Shown here piece after piece: positions 30,917 to 39,865 of a DNA stretch of 64,000 nt (position 1 is its first letter; each line of letters begins with the position of its first letter). The stretch is from the NCBI GenBank assembly GCA_035622275.1, contig DASPVQ010000014.1, positions 1 through 64,000 of the forward strand, given 5' to 3'. Both the position numbers and the translations under genes were made by a program. This stretch comes from Thermoplasmata archaeon. GTDB taxonomy: Archaea; Thermoplasmatota; Thermoplasmata; Lutacidiplasmatales; UBA184. The notes under the pieces are model-generated. The model saw only the letters and a list, made by a program, of their open reading frames with translations. It had not been told where the DNA came from and ran no database searches.

Positions 30917-33900
30917 CTACGGCGAGGACGCCGGGCCCGATCGGAAGCGGTCGAGCGTCGTCTGGGCGGTCGGGTTCGGGAACAGCGTCGCGATCGACGC
31001 ACCGAGCAGCTGGATGCGCTGGCGCACGTACGGCGTGATGCCGTCGATCTCGCTCAGGCGCTGCGAGAGCGGCAGGTACTTGCGCACCGAGGCCTCGAAG
31101 ACCGTGGCGGCGAGCTCGCCGTCGCACCGGCCGCCGCCGGGTCGCTCCGCGACGCACCGGCCCTCGAGCGGCGCGCGGCGGTACGACACGCCACAGCTCT
31201 TGCAGCGGAACTTCTGCGTCGCGTAGCTCTTGAGGTTCCCCATGACGTCGCGCAGGAAGTGCCCGTTCAGCACTAGGGTCACCGCCTCGGCCACGTCGAC
31301 CGCGCGGATCTGGCTCGTGAGGACGATCGAGCGCTCGACCGTGTCCTGCATGCCGCGCTGGCCGCGGTAGGCCGAGCGGACCGGCCCGCCGGCGATGTCG
31401 CGCGTGTCGTGCGTGAAGCCGTAATCGCGGAGCGCGCGCTCCGTGCCGAGCCGGTGGCCGATCGTGTCGACCAGGCCCTCGACCTCCTTCGGCGGCCGCC
31501 GCTCGGCCGCCGCCCGATACAGCGCGAGCGGGTAGCGGCCCGCGACGTCGACGTTGTGCGCCTCCTTGTCGACCTCGGTCGGATCGAGCCGCGTCGTCAG
31601 GACGAGCGGCTTGTCCATCAGCGCGCCGCGGCTCGCCGGCAGGTAGGCGCGCGAGAAGTTCACGAGCGCGTCGAGGAGGAGCGTTACCGAGTCCTCGTCG
31701 CCGTCGCAGTTCCGCCGCTTCGCGGCGTGGAGGACCGGGTGCGCGAAGCACGCCTCCGCGTCCGTGAACCCGACGATCCGGGCGGCGACCCCGCCCGAGG
31801 TGTGCGGGGCCAGGGCGACCACGATCTGACCGACGAGGTCGGCGGGTCGCTCCGCACGGTAGAACGGAGGGAGCCCGTAGAGTCGGACGAGCGCGTCGTC
31901 GAGGAACTGGGCGAGCCGCACGAGGTAGGCACCGCACGAGCGGGACACGACCACATCCTGCGGCCGCAGCTCGACGAGCGCGTCCGGGTTGTCGAGCGAG
32001 CGGCCGCTCCAGTCGGTGGCGTAACCGAGCGCGCGGAGTCGATCGACCGGCGTGCCGACCTCGCGCGGGCGGAAGTGGGTCAGCGGCAGATCGGTGAGGT
32101 CGAATCGGGCGGTCCCGTCCTGGTAGACGGAGATGCCGTGCGAGGCCCGGAGGATCCCCTTCTCCAGCGGCTCGGGGCACTTTCCCGGCGAGGCGAGGCC
32201 TTTGACGCCCTTCACGGGGGGGACGCGCGCGAGCTGCAGCCTCGCGATCGCATCGTTCCAGATCCGCGCGACCGGCAGCGGCTCGGTCACGATCCGTTGG
32301 GTGGGCGCGGTGTGGGCGCCGCAGGTGCACCGGGCCCAGACGGTCGCACGTCCGCAGCCCGGGCAGGTGCGCAGCCCGAGCTCGACCGGGGTGCCGCCAG
32401 CGAGCGTGCGACGCGCGGCCTCGGTGACCGAACGGGTCGTCCCACCGGCCGCGCCGACGGGAAAGAGCGCGTGGACGTTCGGCTGCATGACCCGCTGGTA
32501 CGCCTTCTCCGGGCGGCCGACGCGCGCGCCGATCCGGGACGGGGCGCGCGGCCGCAGCGTGACCCCCGCGAGCCGGCTCGCGTAGGCGAGCGGCTCGAGC
32601 TCGAGCGGCTCGAGCGGCGCGCGCCGCACGAGCAGGCCGTCCGCGGGCTCGAGCCCCAGGCCTCCGACCAGCGCCGCGCTCGGGTCGGGCTCGCCGCGGC
32701 GGGCCTCGCCACGGAGAGGCGCCGACAGGAACCCGAGCCGGGCGAGCGGCTCGCGCCAGGACGGGTCGTCGGGGATCTCCAGCGACGAATCCGTCCAGCG
32801 GCCGGTCCGCTCGACGAACTCCGAGAGCGCCCGGATCTCGGCCGGGGCGAGGTCGTGCCAGAAGAGCCCCCAGCGCGGATGGAGCGGGACGCCGTGCGCC
32901 CGCGCGAGGCGGACGGCGTCGGCGTAGTCCGTCACGTTGAGACCCACCGACTCGGCGACGCCGGCGCCGGCGAGCTCCTCGGCGTGCCAGTCGAGGCTGT
33001 AGGCCCCCGGCACCAGCGGCCGGTTGTTCTCGAGGAACTCGCCGAAGCCGACCAGCATCTCCCCGAGGTCGAGGATCCGACGGATCTCGGGAGCGAGCGC
33101 GCGGGCCCGCGCGACGTCGTGCACGGCGGTGACGGTCCCATCCGCGAGCTCGACGATAGGCCCGTCGATCGTGTCGCAGACCCCGATCGCGCTCGCCTTG
33201 CCCGGATACTCGAGCTTCACCTGGGTCCCAATCGCGACGAACTCCTGCAGGACGACCATGGTCGCCGGGTTCACCGCGCAGCCAGCGAGTCCGCTCGTGC
33301 GCGCCCGTCCGTAGACGAGGCGGAAGCCTCCGGGCCGGTTCGGATGCGCCAGCACCGGCCGCCCGCCGACCGCGTCCTGCAGATACTTCGGCGTCCGGGC
33401 GTCATCCTCCTCCTCCGCGTGGTGGCCCAGCCGGTCGAGGAACTCCCATCCGTCGATCCCGAGAATCTCGACGACCTTGCGGACCTTGGCAGCCTTCTGG
33501 CAGAGTCCCTCGGCGAGGACGAGGCAGGCGCCGCCCCGGATCCCGTTCGTCGGTACCCGCTCGAGGTCGCGGAAGGCGCTGACCTCGGCGTCGCCCTCGG
33601 TCGCCTCGCCCGAGATCGCGACCGGCAGCCCGCGGACCACGAGCTCGATCTCCTCGGCGGTCGGGCTGTACTGGAGATGCTGGTAGTGCTTGTAGAGCGG
33701 GATCTCCTCCTGGAACCGGCCGATCTCCTCGGGTCCGGCCCGATAGGCTGAAAGCCCGAGGTCTCGTCGCACGATGTCGGCGAGGAGAACGCTGAGCGCC
33801 TGGGCGGTCCCGCCGGCGGCTCGGATCGGTCCGGCGTAGTACAGCTCGATGTAGCCGCCGTCGGGCCCGGCGCGCACATGGACCTCCGCGAGGCCCTCGA

Positions 33901-34243
33901 GCGGCGCGACGAGGATCCCTTCGGTCAGGATCGCGAGCCCGACGCGAAGCGCGGTGTCGACCCGGTCGGCGATCGTGCCGGAGCGCGCGGGGTCGCGGGC
34001 GAGCCGGCGGGCGATCTCGACGGCGACCTCCTCGCGTGGCAGGCGGGTGGCCAGCGCCCGGATCTCGTCCGCGATGCCCTCGATGTCGAGATGGGCGAGC
34101 AACTTCTCGACCCGGGAGGCCATGTCCTGCGCCCGCGGGATCTCCGGCGCGACCTCGGGGTCGTAGCCCTCGGCCCGGGCCGCTCGCGCGACCGCGTACG
34201 CGCGATCGACCTCGGCCTCGATCGCGCGAAAGTAGGCCTCCAC
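30917..34243 (-). CDS. polC: DNA polymerase II (PolD) large subunit DP2
   Basis: Catalytic subunit of the euryarchaeal replicative polymerase PolD, 1108 residues. It starts EAYFRAIEAEVDRAYAVA as the family does. Central segments include RAGPDGGYIELYYAGPIRAAGGTAQA and the catalytic NCDGDED motif near residue 848. There are zinc clusters CPGCG-CTCG (~645) and CKSCG...C...C toward the C-terminus. No intein sits at NCDGDED, a known insertion site. The GTG start has CTTATC 27 nt upstream. The small subunit DP1 is not in the window. Confidence 0.96.
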   Translation of the reverse strand: MEAYFRAIEAEVDRAYAVARAARAEGYDPEVAPEIPRAQDMASRVEKLLAHLDIEGIADEIRALATRLPREEVAVEIARRLARDPARSGTIADRVDTALRVGLAILTEGILVAPLEGLAEVHVRAGPDGGYIELYYAGPIRAAGGTAQALSVLLADIVRRDLGLSAYRAGPEEIGRFQEEIPLYKHYQHLQYSPTAEEIELVVRGLPVAISGEATEGDAEVSAFRDLERVPTNGIRGGACLVLAEGLCQKAAKVRKVVEILGIDGWEFLDRLGHHAEEEDDARTPKYLQDAVGGRPVLAHPNRPGGFRLVYGRARTSGLAGCAVNPATMVVLQEFVAIGTQVKLEYPGKASAIGVCDTIDGPIVELADGTVTAVHDVARARALAPEIRRILDLGEMLVGFGEFLENNRPLVPGAYSLDWHAEELAGAGVAESVGLNVTDYADAVRLARAHGVPLHPRWGLFWHDLAPAEIRALSEFVERTGRWTDSSLEIPDDPSWREPLARLGFLSAPLRGEARRGEPDPSAALVGGLGLEPADGLLVRRAPLEPLELEPLAYASRLAGVTLRPRAPSRIGARVGRPEKAYQRVMQPNVHALFPVGAAGGTTRSVTEAARRTLAGGTPVELGLRTCPGCGRATVWARCTCGAHTAPTQRIVTEPLPVARIWNDAIARLQLARVPPVKGVKGLASPGKCPEPLEKGILRASHGISVYQDGTARFDLTDLPLTHFRPREVGTPVDRLRALGYATDWSGRSLDNPDALVELRPQDVVVSRSCGAYLVRLAQFLDDALVRLYGLPPFYRAERPADLVGQIVVALAPHTSGGVAARIVGFTDAEACFAHPVLHAAKRRNCDGDEDSVTLLLDALVNFSRAYLPASRGALMDKPLVLTTRLDPTEVDKEAHNVDVAGRYPLALYRAAAERRPPKEVEGLVDTIGHRLGTERALRDYGFTHDTRDIAGGPVRSAYRGQRGMQDTVERSIVLTSQIRAVDVAEAVTLVLNGHFLRDVMGNLKSYATQKFRCKSCGVSYRRAPLEGRCVAERPGGGRCDGELAATVFEASVRKYLPLSQRLSEIDGITPYVRQRIQLLGASIATLFPNPTAQTTLDRFRSGPASSP

Positions 34244-34295
34244 GCCCGGCCCACGAGGTCCCCCAAGATAAGCGCGCGCCGGACGCGCGGACGCT

Positions 34296-35234
34296 TCAGC
34301 GCGCGGACGAAGTTCGGACCGCGCCCCGGGTCGGTGCCCAGATCACGAGGCTGACGCCCGTGATGACGATCAGCGAGCCCACGATCTCCCAGACCGAGAT
34401 CGGCTCGGCGAAGAATCCGGACCCGATCCCGACCCCGACGATCGGCACCAGGTACGCCACGAGGTTCGCTCCGACCGGCCCCGCGCGATGCAGCAGCAGG
34501 AAGTAGACGAAGTAGCCGAGGACCGAGGAGAAGACGACGAGCGAGAGCAGCGAGCCCAGCACCCCGACGCTCAGGGGAACCGCCCGCGGGTACGGGAGGA
34601 CGAGCGCGGCAGTCCCGATGAGGAGCGCGCCGACGGCGAACTGCGTGCCGATCTGCCAGAGGCCCTGACGGCCACCGCCGAAACGCCGGAGCAGGACCGA
34701 TCCGATCGCCGCGGCGACGAACGCCCCGATCACGAACGCCGGTCCCGGCCAGGTGCCGACCGAGCTGCCGGAGAGCTCGGGTACCACGAGGACGACCACG
34801 CCGGCGAAGCCGATCGCGATGCCGCCGAGTGCGAGCGGCCCAAGACGCTCGGAGGGTAGGAGGACCCAGGCGAACAGCAGGGTGAGGATCGGCGCCGTCG
34901 AGGCGAGCACGGAGGCGTACCCGCCCGTCGTGTACTGCTCGCCCCAATAGAGGAAGCCGCCGTACACGCCGATGAGGAGGGTCCCGCCGACCGCCGCCGA
35001 GACCAGGAGCGCGCGCCGCGGGGGGAATGCCTCGCGCCGCCCCGCGGCCAGCAGGAAGAAGGCGACGGCCGAGAGGGCGTAGCGTATCGCGGCGAACGGC
35101 AGCGCGGCCGCGCCGAACACGATTCCCTCCCGGATGAACACGTACGCCGAGCCCCAGACGAGCGCCAGGGCGGCGAGGAGCGCCACGTCCTGCCGGGAGA
35201 ACCGGGAATCGCCCGCCGGAGCCCGAGCGCTCAT
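34296..35234 (-). CDS. EamA/DMT-family transporter
   Basis: The 312-residue protein has ten membrane helices in two homologous five-helix halves. The first half opens ALAALALVWGSAYVFIREG, the EamA hallmark, and the second ends VGIGSGFFAEPISVWEIVGSLIVITGVSL. Family members export amino acids or metabolites. The ATG at 35234 lies about 100 nt from the divergent tyrA gene, with a GCTAAG box about 24 nt upstream. The neighbour raises the possibility of aromatic amino-acid export, which is speculation. Confidence 0.85.
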   Translation of the reverse strand: MSARAPAGDSRFSRQDVALLAALALVWGSAYVFIREGIVFGAAALPFAAIRYALSAVAFFLLAAGRREAFPPRRALLVSAAVGGTLLIGVYGGFLYWGEQYTTGGYASVLASTAPILTLLFAWVLLPSERLGPLALGGIAIGFAGVVVLVVPELSGSSVGTWPGPAFVIGAFVAAAIGSVLLRRFGGGRQGLWQIGTQFAVGALLIGTAALVLPYPRAVPLSVGVLGSLLSLVVFSSVLGYFVYFLLLHRAGPVGANLVAYLVPIVGVGIGSGFFAEPISVWEIVGSLIVITGVSLVIWAPTRGAVRTSSAR

Positions 35235-35308
35235 GCCGGGCCGAGCGACGCGCCGCTTAGCTGCCTTTCGGGCGGGTCGTGAAACACCCGTTCCGATTTT
35301 CGGCGACC

Positions 35309-35316
35309 CTTATACC
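35309..35316 (+). promoter_or_regulatory. TATA box of tyrA
   Basis: CTTATACC, the same octamer found upstream of nrdJ, centred 25 nt before the GTG at 35337. Confidence 0.55.
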
Positions 35317-35336
35317 GAGAGGCGGATGGTGACCGC

Positions 35337-36446
35337 GTGACGCGCGAGCTGGCCGAACTCCGCCGGGCGATCCGGGAGGTCGATCGCGAACTCCAGCGCG
35401 CGGTGACACGTCGGCTCGAGCTGGCCCGCGCGATCGGACGGGCCAAGCAGGCCGCGGGCCAACCCGTCCGCGACTACGAGATCGAGCGCGAGGTCCTCGA
35501 GCGTTGGCGCGCGGAGCTCGTCGCGCGCGGGGTCGCCGCCGGACGTTCCGAGGAACTCGCCCGCTGGATGATCGAGGAGGCCGTCCGGGTCCAGGACGAG
35601 CTCGGCGAGGGACGGCCCACGACGAGCGATCCGACCGACATTCTCATCGTCGGCGGCGCCGGCCAGATGGGGGCGTGGATGGCCGGTTTCCTAGAATCGA
35701 TGGGCCACCGCGTCGGGGTCGTCGACCCGCGCGCTTCTGCTACGAGCGCGGGGCCGTTCCGGGTGCACTCCGACCTGCTCCGCGCCGCGCAGGACGCCGA
35801 CGTCATCGTCGTGGCGACGCCGATGCGCGTCGCCCGGTCGATCTACCGCGAACTCGAGAAATCCGAGAGCGAGGCCGTGGTGTTCGACATCCTTTCGATC
35901 AAGGCTCCGATCGTGCGCGCGATCCACCGGCGGCGCGAGCGACACCGGCCGGTCGGAAGCGTGCATCCGCTCTTCGGGCCCGGCGCGCGGAGCCTCTCGG
36001 GTCGCAACCTGCTCGTCCTCGACTGTGGGGATCCCGCGTCCCTCGAGCGCATCGTCGCCCTCTTCGCTCCGAGCTCGCTCGCGATCACGACCGTCCCGCT
36101 CGACGCCCACGACCGGATCATGGCGGACGTGCTCGCCCTCCCCCACGCCGTCAGCCTGCTCTTCGGCACCGCGCTCGGCGGCGGTGGCCGGGCACCAGCG
36201 CCACTCGGGCGGCTCGCGCCGACCTCGTTCCTGCGCCAGGCGCAGGCCGCGCGCGTCGTGGCGGCCGAGAATCCGGAGCTCTCCTTTGACATCCAGACCC
36301 TGAACCCGGAGATGGGCCGTCTCTATCGACGGATCGAGGCCGCGGTGCGCGAGCTGCGCGAGGCCGTCGAAGCCGGCGACGCGAACCGCTACGGTCGGCT
36401 GGTATCGACCGCGCGCGATCACCTGGAGGCGGTGGGCCCGGGCTAG
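35337..36446 (+). CDS. tyrA: Chorismate mutase / prephenate dehydrogenase fusion
   Basis: Bifunctional enzyme of tyrosine synthesis, 369 residues. Residues ~1-90 are an AroQ-type chorismate mutase (LRRAIREVDRELQRAVTRRLELA, RAIGRAKQ, VRDYEIEREVLERW). From ~100 comes the NAD(P)-binding dehydrogenase: ILIVGGAGQMGAWMAGFLES, VIVVATPM, DILSIKAPI and GSVHPLFGPGARSLSGR with the catalytic histidine. The order is that of enterobacterial TyrA. The GTG start is fixed by the TATA box 25 nt upstream. A C-terminal helical domain completes the dimer. Confidence 0.92.
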   Translation: MTRELAELRRAIREVDRELQRAVTRRLELARAIGRAKQAAGQPVRDYEIEREVLERWRAELVARGVAAGRSEELARWMIEEAVRVQDELGEGRPTTSDPTDILIVGGAGQMGAWMAGFLESMGHRVGVVDPRASATSAGPFRVHSDLLRAAQDADVIVVATPMRVARSIYRELEKSESEAVVFDILSIKAPIVRAIHRRRERHRPVGSVHPLFGPGARSLSGRNLLVLDCGDPASLERIVALFAPSSLAITTVPLDAHDRIMADVLALPHAVSLLFGTALGGGGRAPAPLGRLAPTSFLRQAQAARVVAAENPELSFDIQTLNPEMGRLYRRIEAAVRELREAVEAGDANRYGRLVSTARDHLEAVGPG

Positions 36447-36530
36447 GGGCCCGAGCGCCGGGTGCTCGCCGCCGCGGCCTACCCGCGCGAAACGGCATCC
36501 GGAGGACGACGCCATTCCGTTCTACGCAAA

Positions 36531-36607
36531 TGTTTATGTAGCAACCTCCAAAGTCTCCGTGCAGAGCGTATGACGCTCGTCTGACAAACAGGGATGGGAG
36601 AACTCCG
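36531..36607 (+). promoter_or_regulatory. ftsZ promoter and leader with Shine-Dalgarno and a four-codon ORF
   Basis: The TATA box TTTATGTA (36533-36540) should start transcripts near 36563, giving ftsZ a ~45-nt leader instead of a leaderless start. The leader holds ATG ACG CTC GTC TGA (36570-36584) and a GGGAG Shine-Dalgarno (36596-36600) 7 nt before the ATG. The mini-ORF could be chance. Confidence 0.5.
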
Positions 36608-37744
36608 ATGAAGTCCATCATCCAGGAAGCGATCGCGAAACACCAAGAGAACCAGTCCTTGGTCGAGGAGAAGGCGGCGCCCGCGGCCCCGGCCTACGGG
36701 AGCGCGGACGACGCGGAGCTCGCGAAGCTGGCGGAGACGCTCAAGGTCAACATCCGAATCGTCGGGTGCGGCGGCGGCGGCTCGAACACGATCAACCGGT
36801 GCGTCGAGGAAGGCATCCAGGGCGCCGAGATGTGCGCCATCAACACGGACGCCAAGCACCTGCTCACGATCCATGCCCCCAGGAAGATCCTCATCGGACG
36901 GCGGGCCACCAAGGGCCTGGGCGCCGGCGCCCGGCCCGAGGTCGGCGAGGAGGCCGCGCGCGAGAACGAGGAGGAGCTGCGACAGTTCCTCAACGGCGCG
37001 CACATCGTCTTCGTCACCGCGGGGATGGGCGGCGGGACCGGCACCGGCTCCGCGCACCTCGTGGCCCGGATCGCGAAAGAGGTGGGCGCGCTGACGATGG
37101 GCGTCGTCACGCTGCCGTTCGCCGGCGAGGGCGCGGCCCGCATGGAGCAGGCCCGCGACGGCCTCGAGCGCCTGCGCCGAGTCTGCGACACGACGATCGT
37201 CATCCAGAACGACAAGCTCCTCGAGCTCGTCCCGCGGATGCCGCTCGACTCCGCCTTCAAGCTCGCGGACGCGGTCCTCATGACCGCGATCAAGGGGATC
37301 ACCGAGATCGTCACGAAGCCCGGCCTCGTCAACCTCGACTACGCCGACATCCTGACGGTCATGAAGGACGGCGGAGTCGCGCTGATCGGGCTCGGGGAGA
37401 GCGAGAGCGCGACCGACCGCGTCACCGAGGCGGTCACCGAGGCGCTCACCTCGCCCCTGCTCGGAGCGGTCGAGCTCAAGGACGCCACCGGCGCGCTCGT
37501 GCGCGTCATCGGCGGCCCGACGATGACGGTCAGCGAGGCGGAGAAGGCGGCTGCCCTGGTGGGCGGCAAGATCTCCAAGCGCGCCCGCATCATCTGGGGC
37601 TGCTCGGTCGAGAACTCCCAGGACATGGAGAACACGATCAAGGTGCTCCTGATCATCACGGGCGTGCGCGCGACGAGCCTCCTCGGCCAGAAGGGAGGCT
37701 ATGCCGCCGGCGAGTCCGAGGAAGTCATCGACCTCGTCCGGTAG
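36608..37744 (+). CDS. ftsZ: Cell division GTPase FtsZ
   Basis: Tubulin-like GTPase that forms the division ring. The 378-residue protein has the nucleotide loop CGGGGSNTINR (~52-62), NTDAKHL, the tubulin signature GMGGGTGTGSAH (~140-151), PFAGEGAARMEQA and a T7-loop region around residues 235-245 (LVNLDYADI). It ends with residues IDLVR and has no long linker or bacterial-type tail peptide. It has a ribosome-binding site and leader, unlike most genes here. Its 3' end overlaps the next gene by 44 nt. Confidence 0.96.
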   Translation: MKSIIQEAIAKHQENQSLVEEKAAPAAPAYGSADDAELAKLAETLKVNIRIVGCGGGGSNTINRCVEEGIQGAEMCAINTDAKHLLTIHAPRKILIGRRATKGLGAGARPEVGEEAARENEEELRQFLNGAHIVFVTAGMGGGTGTGSAHLVARIAKEVGALTMGVVTLPFAGEGAARMEQARDGLERLRRVCDTTIVIQNDKLLELVPRMPLDSAFKLADAVLMTAIKGITEIVTKPGLVNLDYADILTVMKDGGVALIGLGESESATDRVTEAVTEALTSPLLGAVELKDATGALVRVIGGPTMTVSEAEKAAALVGGKISKRARIIWGCSVENSQDMENTIKVLLIITGVRATSLLGQKGGYAAGESEEVIDLVR

Positions 37745-38066
37745 GCCTGCGTCCCGGCGCCCCCGCTACCTCGGCATCGAGGCGGCGGGGGAACATCTTC
37801 CCCCGCCACTCCCTCGGTGGTGGGAGGCGACGCTGCGCGACCGGCTGGACCGCGCCGGCGTCCGCGGACGCTTCCGACTGGTGCGCGCCGAGGCCCATCG
37901 GGCGATCGCCGAGGTGGATCACCGCGACGCTCCCGCGGCCCGCGCGGCCTGGACGGTGGACGTGGGGAACGGGCCCGGTACGGTCCGGCTCGCGACCCGG
38001 CGGACCTGGGGAACGCTGCGCGGCGCCAAGGCCTGGCTGCGCGCGGGCGCCGCTACAGGAAGCTGA
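37701..38066 (+). CDS. rnp2: Probable RNase P protein component 2 (Pop5/Rpp14 family)
   Basis: Likely protein subunit of archaeal RNase P, which trims tRNA 5' ends. The 121-residue frame fits the Pop5 pattern: RPRYLGIEAAGE as first strand, a helix of ~20 residues, VRAEAHRAIAEVDHRDAPAARAA in the place of the conserved middle, TVRLATRRTWGTLRGAKAWL at the end, where family members have R-T-x-x-x-S-G-T-L. The only start in frame is ATG 37701, inside ftsZ by 44 nt, so a translational coupling is implied. Identification is by pattern alone. Confidence 0.55.
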   Translation: MPPASPRKSSTSSGRPASRRPRYLGIEAAGEHLPPPLPRWWEATLRDRLDRAGVRGRFRLVRAEAHRAIAEVDHRDAPAARAAWTVDVGNGPGTVRLATRRTWGTLRGAKAWLRAGAATGS

Positions 38067-39705
38067 CCCCGAAGGTCGCGATCTCGATCGAGAAGGTGTT
38101 GAGCGCGATCCCGGTCGGGATCGTGAGCGTCACGGTCCCGAGCGGGCCCCCGATCTGGAAGGGCCCGTAGCAGGCGGCGTAGGTCCCGCTGCAGCTGAAG
38201 TAGTTCTCGAACGGCGCCGTGGTGTTGAAGTAGCTGACCCAGCCGGCGGCGAACGTGCTCGTGACGGAGAAGACGATGTTCGTGTTGTTCTCGACTGTGA
38301 ACGGCGAGCTCGGCGAGAGCTGGATCGAGTCCACCGACAACAGGCGCGCGCTGAGCTCGGTCGTCTGGATGCCGGACTCGGTCGCCCACTGGCCGATGAA
38401 GATCGGGAACCAGAGCGTGGCCGCGGTCACGCTGCCGGCGACGCTCGTCAAGGAGATCGCCGGCGGGTCGATCATCAGCGGCACCCCGCCGTCCTGGGCG
38501 TAGACCACCGCACCCGAGTCGAAGGCCACGTAGCCCGGCGGAATGTAGGTGTTCGCGAGCATGACGTTGAGCCCGGTGGCGCTCACCTGGGCGTACGGCA
38601 CCGTGGCGGAGGCGTAGAACGGGCAGTACAGGCTCGCCGTCGAGGTGGAGACCGTCCAGAGCGACGTGGCGGTGCCCTTCGCGCCGGTGGTCGTGTTGAA
38701 CGTCACCCCGTAGGTCGCGGTCCCGGATACCCCGCCCTCGGCCTTGTCGGTGGTCGCGATGGCGTTGACCGGGCAGTTCATCGCGGCCGTCGTCGGATTG
38801 TAGCCGGTGAAGTAGACGCTGAAGTGATTACCGGTCGTCGTCGAGGCGTTGGCCGCCGAGAACAGGTCGAGGAACCCGAAGAAGCTCGCGACCACGTTCA
38901 GCGTCGCCCCGCTGCCCACCGTGCCGAACGTGACGACGTCGTGCACGCCGACGACGTAGACGACGATCGTGGACGTGTAGCTCACCGACGCGACGCTGAG
39001 CGTGTCGTTGTTGCCGACGATCTCGATGAAATCCACGTTCGGTCCGGCGCTCATCTGGAGGTTGACCGTCGTGGTGTTGCCGACCACGAGCAGGTCGAGC
39101 GGGTTGGCGCCCTTGGTCGTGACCGTGATCGTCGCGCCGGCCGCCCCGGTGTAGTTGACGAGGTAGGAGCCGGTCGCGGTCGTCACGGAGTAGCCGGTGG
39201 ACCCGACCTTCGAATAGTTCCAGTAGACGTGGTAGGGCCCCGGGCTCGGGCAGCTGATCGAGGTGGACGCCTGCGTGCAGGCGGACGGCACGTAGCCGGT
39301 GCCCGCGGTCCCGCCCGTCGGCGGGTCGTTGTTGACCGGCCCCGAGAGCGAGTAGCCGAGCGAATAGCCCGAGCCGTTCGCCGGCCGCGCGATCGTGCCA
39401 GAGTCGGGGCCGGCGAACGGGGGCGCCGCCGACGAGCCGAGCGTGACCGGCTGGGTCACCTGCGCCCCGATGGCGTCCGCCTGGCTCACGGCCTCGAGGA
39501 GCGCCTGGAACCGCCCCAGTTGGTTCTCGACCTCGATCACGTGGTCGAGGTCGTTGACGCTCATCTGGTTCGGCAGCGTCGTCGTGAGATAGTTCGCGAT
39601 GAAGGTGACAACGAGCAGGAGGCCCAGGATCGTCGCAATCGGCGCGACCTGCGCCCGTTGCCCGCGCCGCCGCCACTTGCGGGTCGAGCGACGTCGCCGG
39701 TTCAC
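38053..39705 (-). CDS. Secreted or surface protein with N-terminal membrane anchor
   Basis: The 550-residue protein has a strongly basic start (RRRR, RKWRRR), then a single hydrophobic segment VAPIATILGLLLVVTFIANYL (about 20-40) like a pilin-type or uncleaved signal anchor. A short heptad-like helix (VIEVENQLGRFQALLEAV) follows. The rest is a long Ser/Thr/Gly/Asn-rich, low-charge, beta-strand region typical of archaeal surface proteins. I recognise no catalytic motif. The GTG start at 39705 has a TAATTTAC box about 22 nt upstream. Its 3' end overlaps rnp2 by 14 nt. Confidence 0.7.
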   Translation of the reverse strand: MNRRRRSTRKWRRRGQRAQVAPIATILGLLLVVTFIANYLTTTLPNQMSVNDLDHVIEVENQLGRFQALLEAVSQADAIGAQVTQPVTLGSSAAPPFAGPDSGTIARPANGSGYSLGYSLSGPVNNDPPTGGTAGTGYVPSACTQASTSISCPSPGPYHVYWNYSKVGSTGYSVTTATGSYLVNYTGAAGATITVTTKGANPLDLLVVGNTTTVNLQMSAGPNVDFIEIVGNNDTLSVASVSYTSTIVVYVVGVHDVVTFGTVGSGATLNVVASFFGFLDLFSAANASTTTGNHFSVYFTGYNPTTAAMNCPVNAIATTDKAEGGVSGTATYGVTFNTTTGAKGTATSLWTVSTSTASLYCPFYASATVPYAQVSATGLNVMLANTYIPPGYVAFDSGAVVYAQDGGVPLMIDPPAISLTSVAGSVTAATLWFPIFIGQWATESGIQTTELSARLLSVDSIQLSPSSPFTVENNTNIVFSVTSTFAAGWVSYFNTTAPFENYFSCSGTYAACYGPFQIGGPLGTVTLTIPTGIALNTFSIEIATFGVSFL

Positions 39706-39865
39706 GAGCTCCTCGGGGAGAGTAAATTACCCGTGCGCGCCGTATTTATTCTTGCTGGCACGCGAGGCGGCGGGCCCGCCGGCGGGCGGCGGTTCGCTCG
39801 AGGTGGCGACGCTCCGCGCCGCGACCCTTATCTCTCTCCTTCCCTCCCCGTTCCGGGTAAGGAGC

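Noticed and set aside
30917-34243. Intein in PolD DP2 (or in RadA and NrdJ)
   Set aside because: NCDGDED and the P-loops are contiguous and protein lengths are normal.
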